DNA of 32,199 nucleotides, taken from the NCBI GenBank assembly GCA_030065985.1, contig JASJCM010000036.1:1-32199 (forward strand), given 5' to 3'. The notes below the pieces were generated by a model. It was not told where the DNA came from, searched no databases, and worked only from the letters and a program-made list of their open reading frames with translations. This stretch comes from Woeseiaceae bacterium. Its GTDB lineage: Bacteria; Pseudomonadota; Gammaproteobacteria; Steroidobacterales; Woeseiaceae. The position numbers were made by a program, and so were the translations under genes. Shown piece after piece: positions 24,851 through 31,978 of this stretch; positions within the stretch are counted from its first letter, which is position 1; each line of letters begins with the position of its first letter.

Positions 24851-25667
24851 CCGAGACAAAATAGTTGCGGCGTTACGGGAGTCCCGTTCGTTCGGTGCGA
24901 CGCAGCGCACCGAGATCGACGGTACCGCGGTTTTCCTCAAGACGGGCCCGTCGTCGTCATACGACATGCTGTCCGCCGAAGCCGAAGGCCTGGAGGAACT
25001 CGCGTCGCCGGATGCGATTCGCGTTCCGCGGGTGTTTGCTTTCGGCGAAGAGGACGGCATCGCCTACCTTGCGACGGAGTGGCTCGAAATGGCGCGCGCA
25101 TCGCGGGATGTCGAAACCCGGCTCGGCACAGGTCTCGCCGCGTTGCACCGCACGACCGCTGATCGATACGGCTGGCACCGCGACAACACCTGCGGTCCGA
25201 CGCCGCAGGTGAATCCCTGGTCCGACGACTGGGTCGAGTTCTATCGCGAACACCGGTTGGCGTTTCAGCTCGACCTGGCCGCGCGCAACGGCTATGGCGG
25301 TGCTTTACAGGAACGCGGCGCGAGATTGTTACAGCGGCTTGATCGCTATTTTGAAGGCTATGCGCCCCAAGCATCGCTGCTACACGGGGACCTCTGGGGC
25401 GGCAACTGGGGTTGCTGTGACGGAGAACCCGTCATCTTCGACCCGGCCGTCTACTATGGCGATCGCGAGAGCGATCTTGCGATGACGCGACTGTTCGGCG
25501 GTTTCGGCCGTGCGTTCTATTCGGCTTACGAGGATGCATGGCCGCTGGCGCCGGGGCACCGGGAACGCTGCGACCTGTATCAGCTCTATCACGTGCTCAA
25601 TCACCTGAACCTGTTCGGTAGTGGTTATCTTGGACAGGCGCAAAGACTGATCGACAACCTTTTGTAG
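24843..25667 (+). CDS. Fructosamine/ketosamine-3-kinase family protein
   Basis: 274 residues, close to the family length of about 290. Members phosphorylate sugars attached to protein lysines (Amadori products), making them unstable so the protein is deglycated. The kinase-like fold shows Lys33 (AVFLKTG), Glu47 in the SAEAEGLEEL helix, LATEWLEM at the hinge, GLAALHRTTADRYGWHRDNTCGPTPQVNPWSDDWVEFYREHRL (typical of the family), and the catalytic loop LLHGDLWGGNWG (His181–Asp183). The metal Asp200 is in VIFDPAVYYGDRESDLAM. All catalytic residues are present. ATG 24843 overlaps the upstream gene by eight bases. Confidence 0.88.
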   Translation: MIDRDKIVAALRESRSFGATQRTEIDGTAVFLKTGPSSSYDMLSAEAEGLEELASPDAIRVPRVFAFGEEDGIAYLATEWLEMARASRDVETRLGTGLAALHRTTADRYGWHRDNTCGPTPQVNPWSDDWVEFYREHRLAFQLDLAARNGYGGALQERGARLLQRLDRYFEGYAPQASLLHGDLWGGNWGCCDGEPVIFDPAVYYGDRESDLAMTRLFGGFGRAFYSAYEDAWPLAPGHRERCDLYQLYHVLNHLNLFGSGYLGQAQRLIDNLL

Positions 25668-25675
25668 AGACACGA

Positions 25676-26215
25676 ATGCACTATCGATTGATGATCGTTC
25701 TTGCCTGTATCGTCATTCTTGCGGCCTGCTCGAAGGCAGTGCCCGAGGCCGAGGTCGATCCGGCGGAGCAGGGTGCAGCACTGCTGGTGCCCTTCAAGAC
25801 CAAACTGAAGTACGAGCTCGTCACGAGCATGCAGGCTGGACTCGACGAGGCTATTGCCACGTGCAACACGGCTGCCCCAGGTATTGCCGCGTCGCTATCG
25901 GTCGATGGCGTTGTCATGGGGCGCAGCAGTCACAAGCTGCGCAACCCGGCGAACGCGGCGCCCGACTGGGTTGCGCTGTGGTTTGAACGCTATCTCGCCG
26001 GCCAGTCACAGCCCGTCAGCGTTGAACTGGATGACGGACGGCATGGCTACATCGAGCCGATCATGACGCAGCCGCTGTGCCTGACCTGCCATGGGCAGGA
26101 TTTGCAGCCGGAAGTGGCAGAGAAGCTCGCACAGCTCTATCCCGAAGACCAGGCTACCGGGTTTGCCCAGGGTGATTTCCGCGGTGTGTTCTGGGTCGAG
26201 TTCCAGGCCGACTAG
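25676..26215 (+). CDS. DUF3365 (Tll0287-like) haem-binding lipoprotein
   Basis: 179 residues. A lipoprotein signal (lipobox LAAC, Cys18) precedes a mature domain with one CxxCH haem c attachment site (CLTCHG, Cys135/Cys138/His139). The flanking pattern LYPEDQATGFAQGDFRGVFWVEF is typical of DUF3365/Tll0287-like domains, which serve as haem-containing redox or gas sensors. The signal for lipid attachment puts it in the periplasm, where c-type haem is attached. It starts eight bases after the kinase gene and overlaps the convergent glyoxalase-type gene in a CTAG. Its role in this operon is not known; redox sensing is inferred. Confidence 0.82.
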   Translation: MHYRLMIVLACIVILAACSKAVPEAEVDPAEQGAALLVPFKTKLKYELVTSMQAGLDEAIATCNTAAPGIAASLSVDGVVMGRSSHKLRNPANAAPDWVALWFERYLAGQSQPVSVELDDGRHGYIEPIMTQPLCLTCHGQDLQPEVAEKLAQLYPEDQATGFAQGDFRGVFWVEFQAD

Positions 26216-26979
26216 CCCGGGAACTCGCTCGGGTCTCCGTCCTCGTCGACCTCGTATTTCTCCCCGAGAAAGTCTTCGTCGAAGGCGTACAGCACGGTGC
26301 CTTCGGGTGCCGTAATGGCAACGAACGCGCCCTCAAAACCCGGAAACTTCTCATAAGGGATACCGCGCTGCTCGAGCAGGGTCAGTAACGTAGCGCGGTC
26401 GCTGCAACGAAAACACAGCGATGGTGATTTAAGGGCAATGCTCTCCGACAGCCCGAGCGCAACGCCGGTGGCATCGAAGCGCATGTGCATCGTTGGCTCT
26501 TCGCGCATCTCGAGCAAGGTGGGTGCGATCGGTGCCCAGAAGCGCGCTGCCCGAACCGTGTCTCGCACGGGAAGCGTCAGTTCAAACCAGGTGCCGCACA
26601 GCGAATCGTTTTCGGCGTCTTCGCTCATATTGAACGTGCGCGCCTCGACCATCATGACGGTGTGGCCGTCGCGATCCCTGAATGCCAGTTCGTTAAAGAC
26701 GTCCTCGTCCAGGCGCAGACGCGTGAAATCGAATCCGTGGTCCGACATTGATCTCGCGTGTTTCGCAAGATCGGGCTGCACGAACGTGACCGACGGAGAA
26801 TCGAACTCGGCGTCATGCAGACCGATATTGAGTTCACCGTCACTGACGACCGCGTACTTGTGCGTTATCACGTCCGAGGTTTCGAGCTCCGTGAAACCCA
26901 GCGTCTTGTAGAAATGCAGTGACTCGAGCACGTCATCGCAGCGGACGCCCAGTTCAAGAAAGCGTCCGATGGTGCTCAT
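26212..26979 (-). CDS. Two-domain glyoxalase-fold (VOC) protein
   Basis: 255 residues with two vicinal-oxygen-chelate domains (about 1–115 and 125–240). The first reads FLELGVRCDDVLESLHFYKTLGFTELETSDVITHKYAVVSDGELNIGLHD … NELAFRDRDGHTVMMVEARTF. The second starts WFELTLPVRDTVRAARFWAPIAPT and ends GAFVAITAPEGTVLYAFD. A metal site is possible (Glu9, His61, Glu118 by position) but not certain, so enzyme, resistance protein and non-catalytic binder remain open. The start overlaps the hemH stop as ATGA, so it is translated with ferrochelatase. The acidic C-terminal tail is unusual. Confidence 0.78.
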   Translation of the reverse strand: MSTIGRFLELGVRCDDVLESLHFYKTLGFTELETSDVITHKYAVVSDGELNIGLHDAEFDSPSVTFVQPDLAKHARSMSDHGFDFTRLRLDEDVFNELAFRDRDGHTVMMVEARTFNMSEDAENDSLCGTWFELTLPVRDTVRAARFWAPIAPTLLEMREEPTMHMRFDATGVALGLSESIALKSPSLCFRCSDRATLLTLLEQRGIPYEKFPGFEGAFVAITAPEGTVLYAFDEDFLGEKYEVDEDGDPSEFPG

Positions 26980-28061
26980 TGCGACGCACCCAGTGCTTTG
27001 GCGCGTTCCGCCGATCCCGGATCGCTTTCAGCCGTTCTTGGCCAGCCGGACGTATGTTGTTCGATCAGGCCGATCATGCAGTCGATATGATCGGCACGTG
27101 TGTTCAGCGCCGGGATGTAGTGCAGTGTTTCGCCGCCGGCCTCTTCAAAAGCTTCGGCGTTCTGCATTGCGATTTCCTCGAGCGTTTCGAGGCAGTCGGT
27201 CGAAAAGCCGGGGCAGGCAACATCGAGACGGTCAAGACCGTTCTTCGCGAGTTCGATGATCGTTTCGTCGGTATAGGGGCGCAGCCATTCCTCGCGGCCG
27301 ACCCGTGACTGGAACGAAATCGTCCACTCGTCGCGTCCCAGCTCCAGTGCCTCGGCAACGAGGCGCGCCGTCTTGTGGCACTGACAGTGATAGGGGTCGC
27401 CGCGCTCCAGTGTGTATCGCGGTACGCCATGGAACGAGAACATCAGGTGCGTGCCGCGGCCCTTTTCCTTCCAGTATTCGCGAATGCTTGCAGCAAGTGC
27501 GGCGATGTACTTCGGATTATCGTGATACTGGTTGATGAAACGCAGCTCAGGTACCCAGCGAATGCCCTGCAGTACGCGCGTTACGAGGTCAAACACCGCC
27601 GCCGTCGTCGTGCCCGAGTACTGCGGATACAGCGGCAGGACGAGCAGGCGTCTCGCACCGGCCGCGCGCAGCCTCTCAATGGACGATGAAATCGACGGCT
27701 CACCGTAGGTCATTGCAAGCTCAACGCGATAGGTGTCCGGGGCCTGTTGCTCGAGTCGTTCAGCGACCGCGGTTGCCAGGGCGCGCGAGTAAATCATTAA
27801 TGGCGAACCGTCGTCCGTCCAGATTTCGCGATAGGCGGCGGCAGAGCGTCGTGGGCGAACGCGCAGGATAATACCGTTGAGAATCAGCCACCAGAGCAGC
27901 CGCGGGTATTCGACGACCCGCGCATCGGAAAGGAATTCCTTGAGGAATCGTCTAACGGCGGGGGTCGAGGCCGCTTCCGGTGTTCCCAGATTGACGAGGA
28001 GGATTCCCGTTCTTTGCGGCGACCCATGTTCGAAGCCGGTTGTTGGCTGGTATGACGGCAT
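26976..28061 (-). CDS. hemH: Ferrochelatase
   Basis: Last step of haem synthesis: inserts iron into protoporphyrin IX. 361 residues. Conserved parts are GILLVNLGTPEAASTPAVRRFLKEFLSDARVVEYPR, LPLYPQYSGTTTAAVFD, LMFSFHGVPRYTLERGDPYHCQCHKTARLVAEALEL with active-site His211, TISFQSRVGREEWLRPYTDETI, and VACPGFSTDCLETLEEIAMQNAEAF with Glu292. The C-terminal 30 residues are poorly conserved. The ATG lies 111 bases from the divergent gene at 28173, with a palindrome between. Its stop overlaps the VOC gene, and a c-type haem protein gene lies convergently beyond. Confidence 0.96.
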   Translation of the reverse strand: MPSYQPTTGFEHGSPQRTGILLVNLGTPEAASTPAVRRFLKEFLSDARVVEYPRLLWWLILNGIILRVRPRRSAAAYREIWTDDGSPLMIYSRALATAVAERLEQQAPDTYRVELAMTYGEPSISSSIERLRAAGARRLLVLPLYPQYSGTTTAAVFDLVTRVLQGIRWVPELRFINQYHDNPKYIAALAASIREYWKEKGRGTHLMFSFHGVPRYTLERGDPYHCQCHKTARLVAEALELGRDEWTISFQSRVGREEWLRPYTDETIIELAKNGLDRLDVACPGFSTDCLETLEEIAMQNAEAFEEAGGETLHYIPALNTRADHIDCMIGLIEQHTSGWPRTAESDPGSAERAKALGASQ

Positions 28062-28106
28062 AGTCCCGGCATCCGTTTACATGGCGCCCAACAGTACTGC
28101 AAAGCC

Positions 28107-28128
28107 CGTTTCGGTGCCAGCCGAAACG
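28107..28128. promoter_or_regulatory. Perfect 8+6+8 palindrome, candidate operator
   Basis: CGTTTCGG (28107–28114) and CCGAAACG (28121–28128) are exact reverse complements six bases apart. The site ends two bases before the TATAAT at 28131–28136, so a bound protein would cover the -35 region of that promoter and lies 46 bases upstream of hemH on the other strand. This is the typical place of a repressor or activator site controlling both genes. Confidence 0.6.
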
Positions 28129-28130
28129 AC

Positions 28131-28136
28131 TATAAT
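28131..28136 (+). promoter_or_regulatory. Consensus -10 box of the gene at 28173
   Basis: TATAAT is a full consensus -10. The -35 position (28108–28113) is poor and lies in the palindrome, suggesting that the promoter depends on an activator or is blocked by a repressor there. Transcription would start near 28143; GGAAGAG at 28163–28169 is the ribosome site. Confidence 0.55.
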
Positions 28137-28172
28137 TACTTGTCTTGATTACAATTTGTTACGGAAGAGACT

Positions 28173-28604
28173 ATGGATCGCCGGACCCTGATTCGCGACG
28201 TTGCGATGCTCCAGGCCAAGTTAATTGTCGACGGTTTTCGCGACCTCGTGCTCGTTCCTGTCTCAATCGCCGCCGGCATTATTAGTCTGATGTCGGGCAA
28301 GGACGGCGTGCCAGGGCCGCAGTTCTATCACCTGCTGGGCGTCGGCAAGCAGAGCGAAAAGTGGATCAACCTGTTTGGCGCGTTGAAAAACGCACCGCCG
28401 GACATGGAACACGTGCAGCCGTTCCCGGACACCGACATGGACGACATCGTCGGCCATATCGAGTCCTTTGTCGTCGACGAGGAACGACGGGGTGGCATGA
28501 CGGCGCAGGCGCGCGAGCGCCTGGAGCGGGTACTAAGCCGCCTCCAGAATCGCCGAAACGCCCATGCCCCCGGCCGTACAGACGGAGATCAATCCGCGCC
28601 CTGA
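28173..28604 (+). CDS. Hypothetical protein with one hydrophobic segment
   Basis: 143 residues. The N-terminal half has LIRDVAMLQAKLIVDGFRDLVLVPVSIAAGIISLMSG, an amphipathic helix and a hydrophobic stretch (about 26–42) that could be membrane-associated. Then comes FYHLLGVGKQSEKWINLFGAL and a charged helical C-terminus (MTAQARERLERVLSRLQNRRN). No named domain is recognised, though the well-placed ribosome site, consensus -10 and coding pattern show a real gene. Its last 72 bases overlap the end of the convergent thiolase gene, so the tail (about residues 121–143) is probably of little functional weight. Function unknown; its regulation may be shared with hemH. Confidence 0.7.
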   Translation: MDRRTLIRDVAMLQAKLIVDGFRDLVLVPVSIAAGIISLMSGKDGVPGPQFYHLLGVGKQSEKWINLFGALKNAPPDMEHVQPFPDTDMDDIVGHIESFVVDEERRGGMTAQARERLERVLSRLQNRRNAHAPGRTDGDQSAP

Positions 28605-29819
28605 ACCCTTCTCAGCCAGCATCTTCGCGAGCGCACTCATGATGCGAGCACCCGTGGCTGCGAACGGGTGGCCCATCGCGATACTGCCGCCTTTCATGTT
28701 CAGGCGAGACAGGTCGATCGGTCCCATCGGTTCGTTGCGGCCGAGGCGGTCGCGGCAGAACTTCTCCGACTGCCAGGCCTTCAGCGTCGCGATTGTCTGC
28801 GCGGCAAACGCTTCATGAATCTCGTAGAAATCGAAGTCCTGCAGTGTCAGGTTGGCCTCCTTGAGCATGTCGGACACGGCGTATGCCGGCGCCATCAGCA
28901 GCCCTTCATCTTTCATGAAGTCGACGGCAGCTGACTTGAAGAACGTCAGGTAGGCCAGTACCGGTACGTTCTTCTTGCGTGCCCAGTCCTCGGATGCGAG
29001 CAGCACGGCCGCGGCACCGTCGGTGAGCGGTGTGCTGTTGCCAGCCGTCATCGTGCCTTCGCCACTGCGGTCAAATGCCGGTTTCAGTGAAGAGAGTTTT
29101 TCGAACGTCGTGTCGCGCCGGATGTTGTTGTCTTCCTCGACATCCATGAATGGCACGACGAGATCCTCATACCAGCCCTCGTCGTAGGCGGCCGCTGCTT
29201 TCATGTGACTGGCAAGCGCGAGCTGATCCTGGTGCTCGCGTTGCACGTCCCACTCCTTGGCCGTGATCTCGGTGCTCTCGCCCATCGACAACCCGGTTCG
29301 CGGTTCCGTGACACCGGGGAGTTCGGGCTTGAGGAATGACGGCCGGAAACGGAACAGCGGTTTGATGCGGTCGCCGAACGAGCGCGCGGCATGCATGTCG
29401 AGCAGCATGCGTCGATACGGGTCCGGGTAGACAATCGGCGCGTCGCTGACGGTGTCGGTGCCGCCTGCGACGCCGACCTCTATCTGGCCGAGCGCGATCT
29501 TGTTCGCAATCATTGCGGCCGCCTCGATGCTGGTGCCGCAAGCACGCTGCAAGTCAAAAGCCGGTGTCCGGACGTTCAGTCCCGAATCGATAACGCTCTC
29601 GCGGGCCAGGTTCCAGTCTCGCGAGTGCTTGATCACAGCACCGAGAACGACCTCGCCGAGAACCTGCCCCTTGAGATCGAATTTCGAGACGACACCCTGC
29701 AGCGCGGCCGTCATCATTTCCTGGTTCGAGACGCCTTTATAGACCGAATGCGAGCGGCAAAACGGAATCCGCGAACCACCGCAGACAGCAACCCGAATCG
29801 CCCTTCCATCGTGCAACAT
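28533..29819 (-). CDS. Acetyl-CoA C-acyltransferase (FadI-type thiolase)
   Basis: 428 residues. Cleaves 3-ketoacyl-CoA in fatty-acid beta-oxidation, or runs in reverse. The nucleophile Cys94 is in LQRACGTSIEAAAMIANKI, the active-site His in YEIHEAFAAQTIATLKAW, GHPFAATGAR is near the C-terminus, and the second Cys is in SVCTAGGMGVSAILEAA. The long insertion after residue 140 (MLLDMHAARSFGDRIKPLFRFRPSFLKPELPGVTEPRTGLSMGESTE) is that of FadI, the beta subunit of the long-chain complex. ATG 29819 has an excellent GGAGG (29827–29831) seven bases upstream, ruling out the longer TTG start. No fadJ partner is in the window. Confidence 0.92.
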   Translation of the reverse strand: MLHDGRAIRVAVCGGSRIPFCRSHSVYKGVSNQEMMTAALQGVVSKFDLKGQVLGEVVLGAVIKHSRDWNLARESVIDSGLNVRTPAFDLQRACGTSIEAAAMIANKIALGQIEVGVAGGTDTVSDAPIVYPDPYRRMLLDMHAARSFGDRIKPLFRFRPSFLKPELPGVTEPRTGLSMGESTEITAKEWDVQREHQDQLALASHMKAAAAYDEGWYEDLVVPFMDVEEDNNIRRDTTFEKLSSLKPAFDRSGEGTMTAGNSTPLTDGAAAVLLASEDWARKKNVPVLAYLTFFKSAAVDFMKDEGLLMAPAYAVSDMLKEANLTLQDFDFYEIHEAFAAQTIATLKAWQSEKFCRDRLGRNEPMGPIDLSRLNMKGGSIAMGHPFAATGARIMSALAKMLAEKGSGRGLISVCTAGGMGVSAILEAA

Positions 29820-29892
29820 ACTCTGGCCTCCGTTCTTGTATTCGTTGCCTAAGCGACGCAACTTTACACCATTCGGATAGGCGACCGTAGGT

Positions 29893-29898
29893 TAAACT
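29893..29898 (+). promoter_or_regulatory. Possible -10 box directly before the MATE gene
   Basis: TAAACT ends six bases before the MATE ATG. Used as a -10 it would start transcription at or beside the ATG, giving a leaderless or nearly leaderless mRNA; no Shine-Dalgarno is visible before this start. No good -35 at 16–18 bases. Confidence 0.3.
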
Positions 29899-29904
29899 GC
29901 CGCG

Positions 29905-31248
29905 ATGACGGGAGCGCGCAGCAGAGAAATCCAGACGCAGGCCGGCGGGATTCTGCGCCTGGCCGGACCGCTCGTCGTCAACAACCTCGCGGTGGCCGGC
30001 ATGGCTTTCGCCGATGCGGTCATGGCGGGCCGACTCGGGGCCGAGTCGCTCGCGGCGGTCGCTGTCGGCAACAGCACCTGGTTTCTTGCTTTCACCCTCG
30101 GGCTCGGCATCCTGATGGCCATCTCGCCGATCTCCGCGCAGCTCTGGGGCGCCGGGCGCAGGAAGAAGATCGGGCGCTACACACGCCAGGGCATGTATCT
30201 CGCGCTGCTCATGGGCGTGCCGCTGATCTTCATCGGGCAAAAGTTCATTGAGCCCTTCCACGTTGCCATCGGCATCGACGAAGGCTTCCGCGACCTGGCG
30301 GTCGGCTATACCAAGGCGATACTGTTCGGCGCCCCCGGTATCTTCATCTTTCTCGCGCTCCGCTTCACCACCGAGGGCATCGGGCACACGCGACCGATCA
30401 TGTACACGTCGGCATTTGCGCTCGTGTCGAACGTATTCCTCAATTATGTCCTGATGTTTGGCAAGTTCGGCGCGCCCGCGCTCGGGGCGGTTGGCTGCGG
30501 CTGGGCGAGCGCGATTTCGATGTGGCTCGTGATGTTGGCGCTGCTGACCTATGTGCTGATCAGTCCGCGCTACCGCGAGCTCAAGATCTTCGCGCGGTTT
30601 GCGCCGCCGCGACTCAACGTGCTGCGCGAGGTCATTGTGCTGGGCGTTCCGATTGCGATAACGATTACCGCCGAGGCCGGTTTGTTTGCGGCAGTCTCGA
30701 TTCTAGTCGGTACGCTCGGGGCTGCGATTACCGCCGCCCACCAGATCGCGATCAATTTCGCATCGACCTTCTTTATGGTGCCGCTGGCACTGAGCTCGGC
30801 AACGACGATCTACGTCGGTCAGCTCATCGGTGCCGGCGAGCTGGAGCGTGCGCGCTTTGCCGGGGCTGTGGGCATCGGCCTGTGCGGCATATTCATGACC
30901 TTTGCCGCCATCATATTGCTTGTATTCCGCGATGGCGTTGTGGGCTTGTATACGGACGATGCGGCGGTACGCACGATCGCGCTGAGCCTGCTGCTGATCG
31001 TTGCCGTATTTCAGGTCGCCGACGGCATCCAGATTGGTGCCGCGGGCGCGCTGCGCGCTTACAAGGACACTCGCTTCCCGATGGTCATCAACATCTTCTC
31101 GTACTGGATCGTTGCGTTTCCGCTGGCTTATTTTGCGGCGCTTATCTGGAAATCGCCGCCGGCGACGATCTGGCTGGCATTCGTGGTCGGTCTGACGATA
31201 GCGGCCGTATTGCTGAGCTGGCGCTACTACCGGATTTCGAAAGTTTAG
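29905..31248 (+). CDS. MATE family efflux transporter (NorM-like)
   Basis: 447 residues, within the usual 440–470 of the family, with about twelve predicted membrane helices and the two MatE repeats (about 16–176 and 240–400). The first opens ILRLAGPLVVNNLAVAGMAFADAVMAGRLGAESLAAVAVGNSTWFLAFTLGLGILMAISPISAQLWGAG, a NorM-type start. The second has VPIAITITAEAGLFAAVSILVGTLGAAITAAHQIAINFASTFFMVPLALSSATTIYVGQLIGAG. These proteins export cationic drugs or metabolites using Na+ or H+. The coupling ion and substrate cannot be read from the sequence. It is divergent from the thiolase and overlaps the convergent DUF924 gene at the stop codons. Confidence 0.92.
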   Translation: MTGARSREIQTQAGGILRLAGPLVVNNLAVAGMAFADAVMAGRLGAESLAAVAVGNSTWFLAFTLGLGILMAISPISAQLWGAGRRKKIGRYTRQGMYLALLMGVPLIFIGQKFIEPFHVAIGIDEGFRDLAVGYTKAILFGAPGIFIFLALRFTTEGIGHTRPIMYTSAFALVSNVFLNYVLMFGKFGAPALGAVGCGWASAISMWLVMLALLTYVLISPRYRELKIFARFAPPRLNVLREVIVLGVPIAITITAEAGLFAAVSILVGTLGAAITAAHQIAINFASTFFMVPLALSSATTIYVGQLIGAGELERARFAGAVGIGLCGIFMTFAAIILLVFRDGVVGLYTDDAAVRTIALSLLLIVAVFQVADGIQIGAAGALRAYKDTRFPMVINIFSYWIVAFPLAYFAALIWKSPPATIWLAFVVGLTIAAVLLSWRYYRISKV

Positions 31249-31907
31249 CCCTGGCCAAAGTCCGGGCTGTCGCCCGCCAGGTATTCATCTTCCTCTGGCG
31301 TATTGTCGCGGCCGAGCAGCTTGTTGCGGTGCGGAAAACGGCCGAACTGGTCAATGATGTCCTTATGCAATTCGGCAAACTGCGCGCAAACGAGGAAGGT
31401 CTCCTGGTAGGTCGGCGACACGGACTCGGCGAGGCGGTTGTATAACTCGACTGACTTCGCCTGCACCTTGGCTGACTCGGTGTGCTGCAACGGCATATAA
31501 AAGAAGACCTTCTGGATCGGGGACAGGCCCTTGTCCTTCTTCTCCATCGCGCCTTCGACACACAGCTTGAGCGCCAGCTTGTCCTTCGAGAATGCCTCTT
31601 TTGTGTTCCTGTAGATGTTGCGCCGGAACTGGTCGATCAGGAGGATCAGGGCCAGGCGGCCGCGCGGCTCGGAAGCCCAGTGATTGAGCTTGCCTTCAGC
31701 GGCCGTTTCCACGTCGTTGAGGAATTTGTCCTTCAACTCGGCATCGAACACGGCATCCTCACCGAACCAGATGTCCATGCGACGGTCGATCTGCGGGGCC
31801 GACAGCTCCTGTTCCTTGAACCAGAACGCCAGGATCGCGTCGATTCGCGCGACGTCTTCGTCCGTGATCGTGGCGTCTACGCTTTCGCTGAGGAGTTTGA
31901 CAGACAT
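31245..31907 (-). CDS. DUF924 family protein
   Basis: 220 residues, mostly helical and soluble. The family marks are present: ILAFWFKEQELSAPQIDRRMDIWFGEDAVFDAELKDKFLNDVETAAEGKLNHWASEPRGRLALILLIDQFRRNIYRNTKEAFSKDKLAL, then FFYMPLQHTESAKVQAKSVELYN and FGRFPHRNKLLGRDNTPEEDEYL. Members have a TPR-like helical fold; their function is not known. ATG 31907 is chosen with AGGG nine bases upstream; an in-frame ATG at 31946 would add 13 unsupported residues. The stop shares TTAG (31245–31248) with the MATE stop. Confidence 0.85.
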   Translation of the reverse strand: MSVKLLSESVDATITDEDVARIDAILAFWFKEQELSAPQIDRRMDIWFGEDAVFDAELKDKFLNDVETAAEGKLNHWASEPRGRLALILLIDQFRRNIYRNTKEAFSKDKLALKLCVEGAMEKKDKGLSPIQKVFFYMPLQHTESAKVQAKSVELYNRLAESVSPTYQETFLVCAQFAELHKDIIDQFGRFPHRNKLLGRDNTPEEDEYLAGDSPDFGQG

Positions 31908-31965
31908 AAGTGAGAACCCTGTCACAAATTGGGCGGATCCGACCATTTAGGGCCGTGGTTGCCAT

Positions 31966-31971
31966 TAGACT
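31966..31971 (+). promoter_or_regulatory. Possible -10 box directly before the last gene
   Basis: TAGACT ends seven bases before the ATG at 31979, the same arrangement as before the MATE gene. No Shine-Dalgarno is visible, consistent with a leaderless message. The -35 is unclear. Confidence 0.28.
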
Positions 31972-31978
31972 TTAGCAG

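Noticed and set aside
29820..29861. TTG start adding 14 residues to the thiolase
   Set aside because: It would place the strong GGAGG site inside the coding sequence; ATG 29819 is ideally spaced from it.
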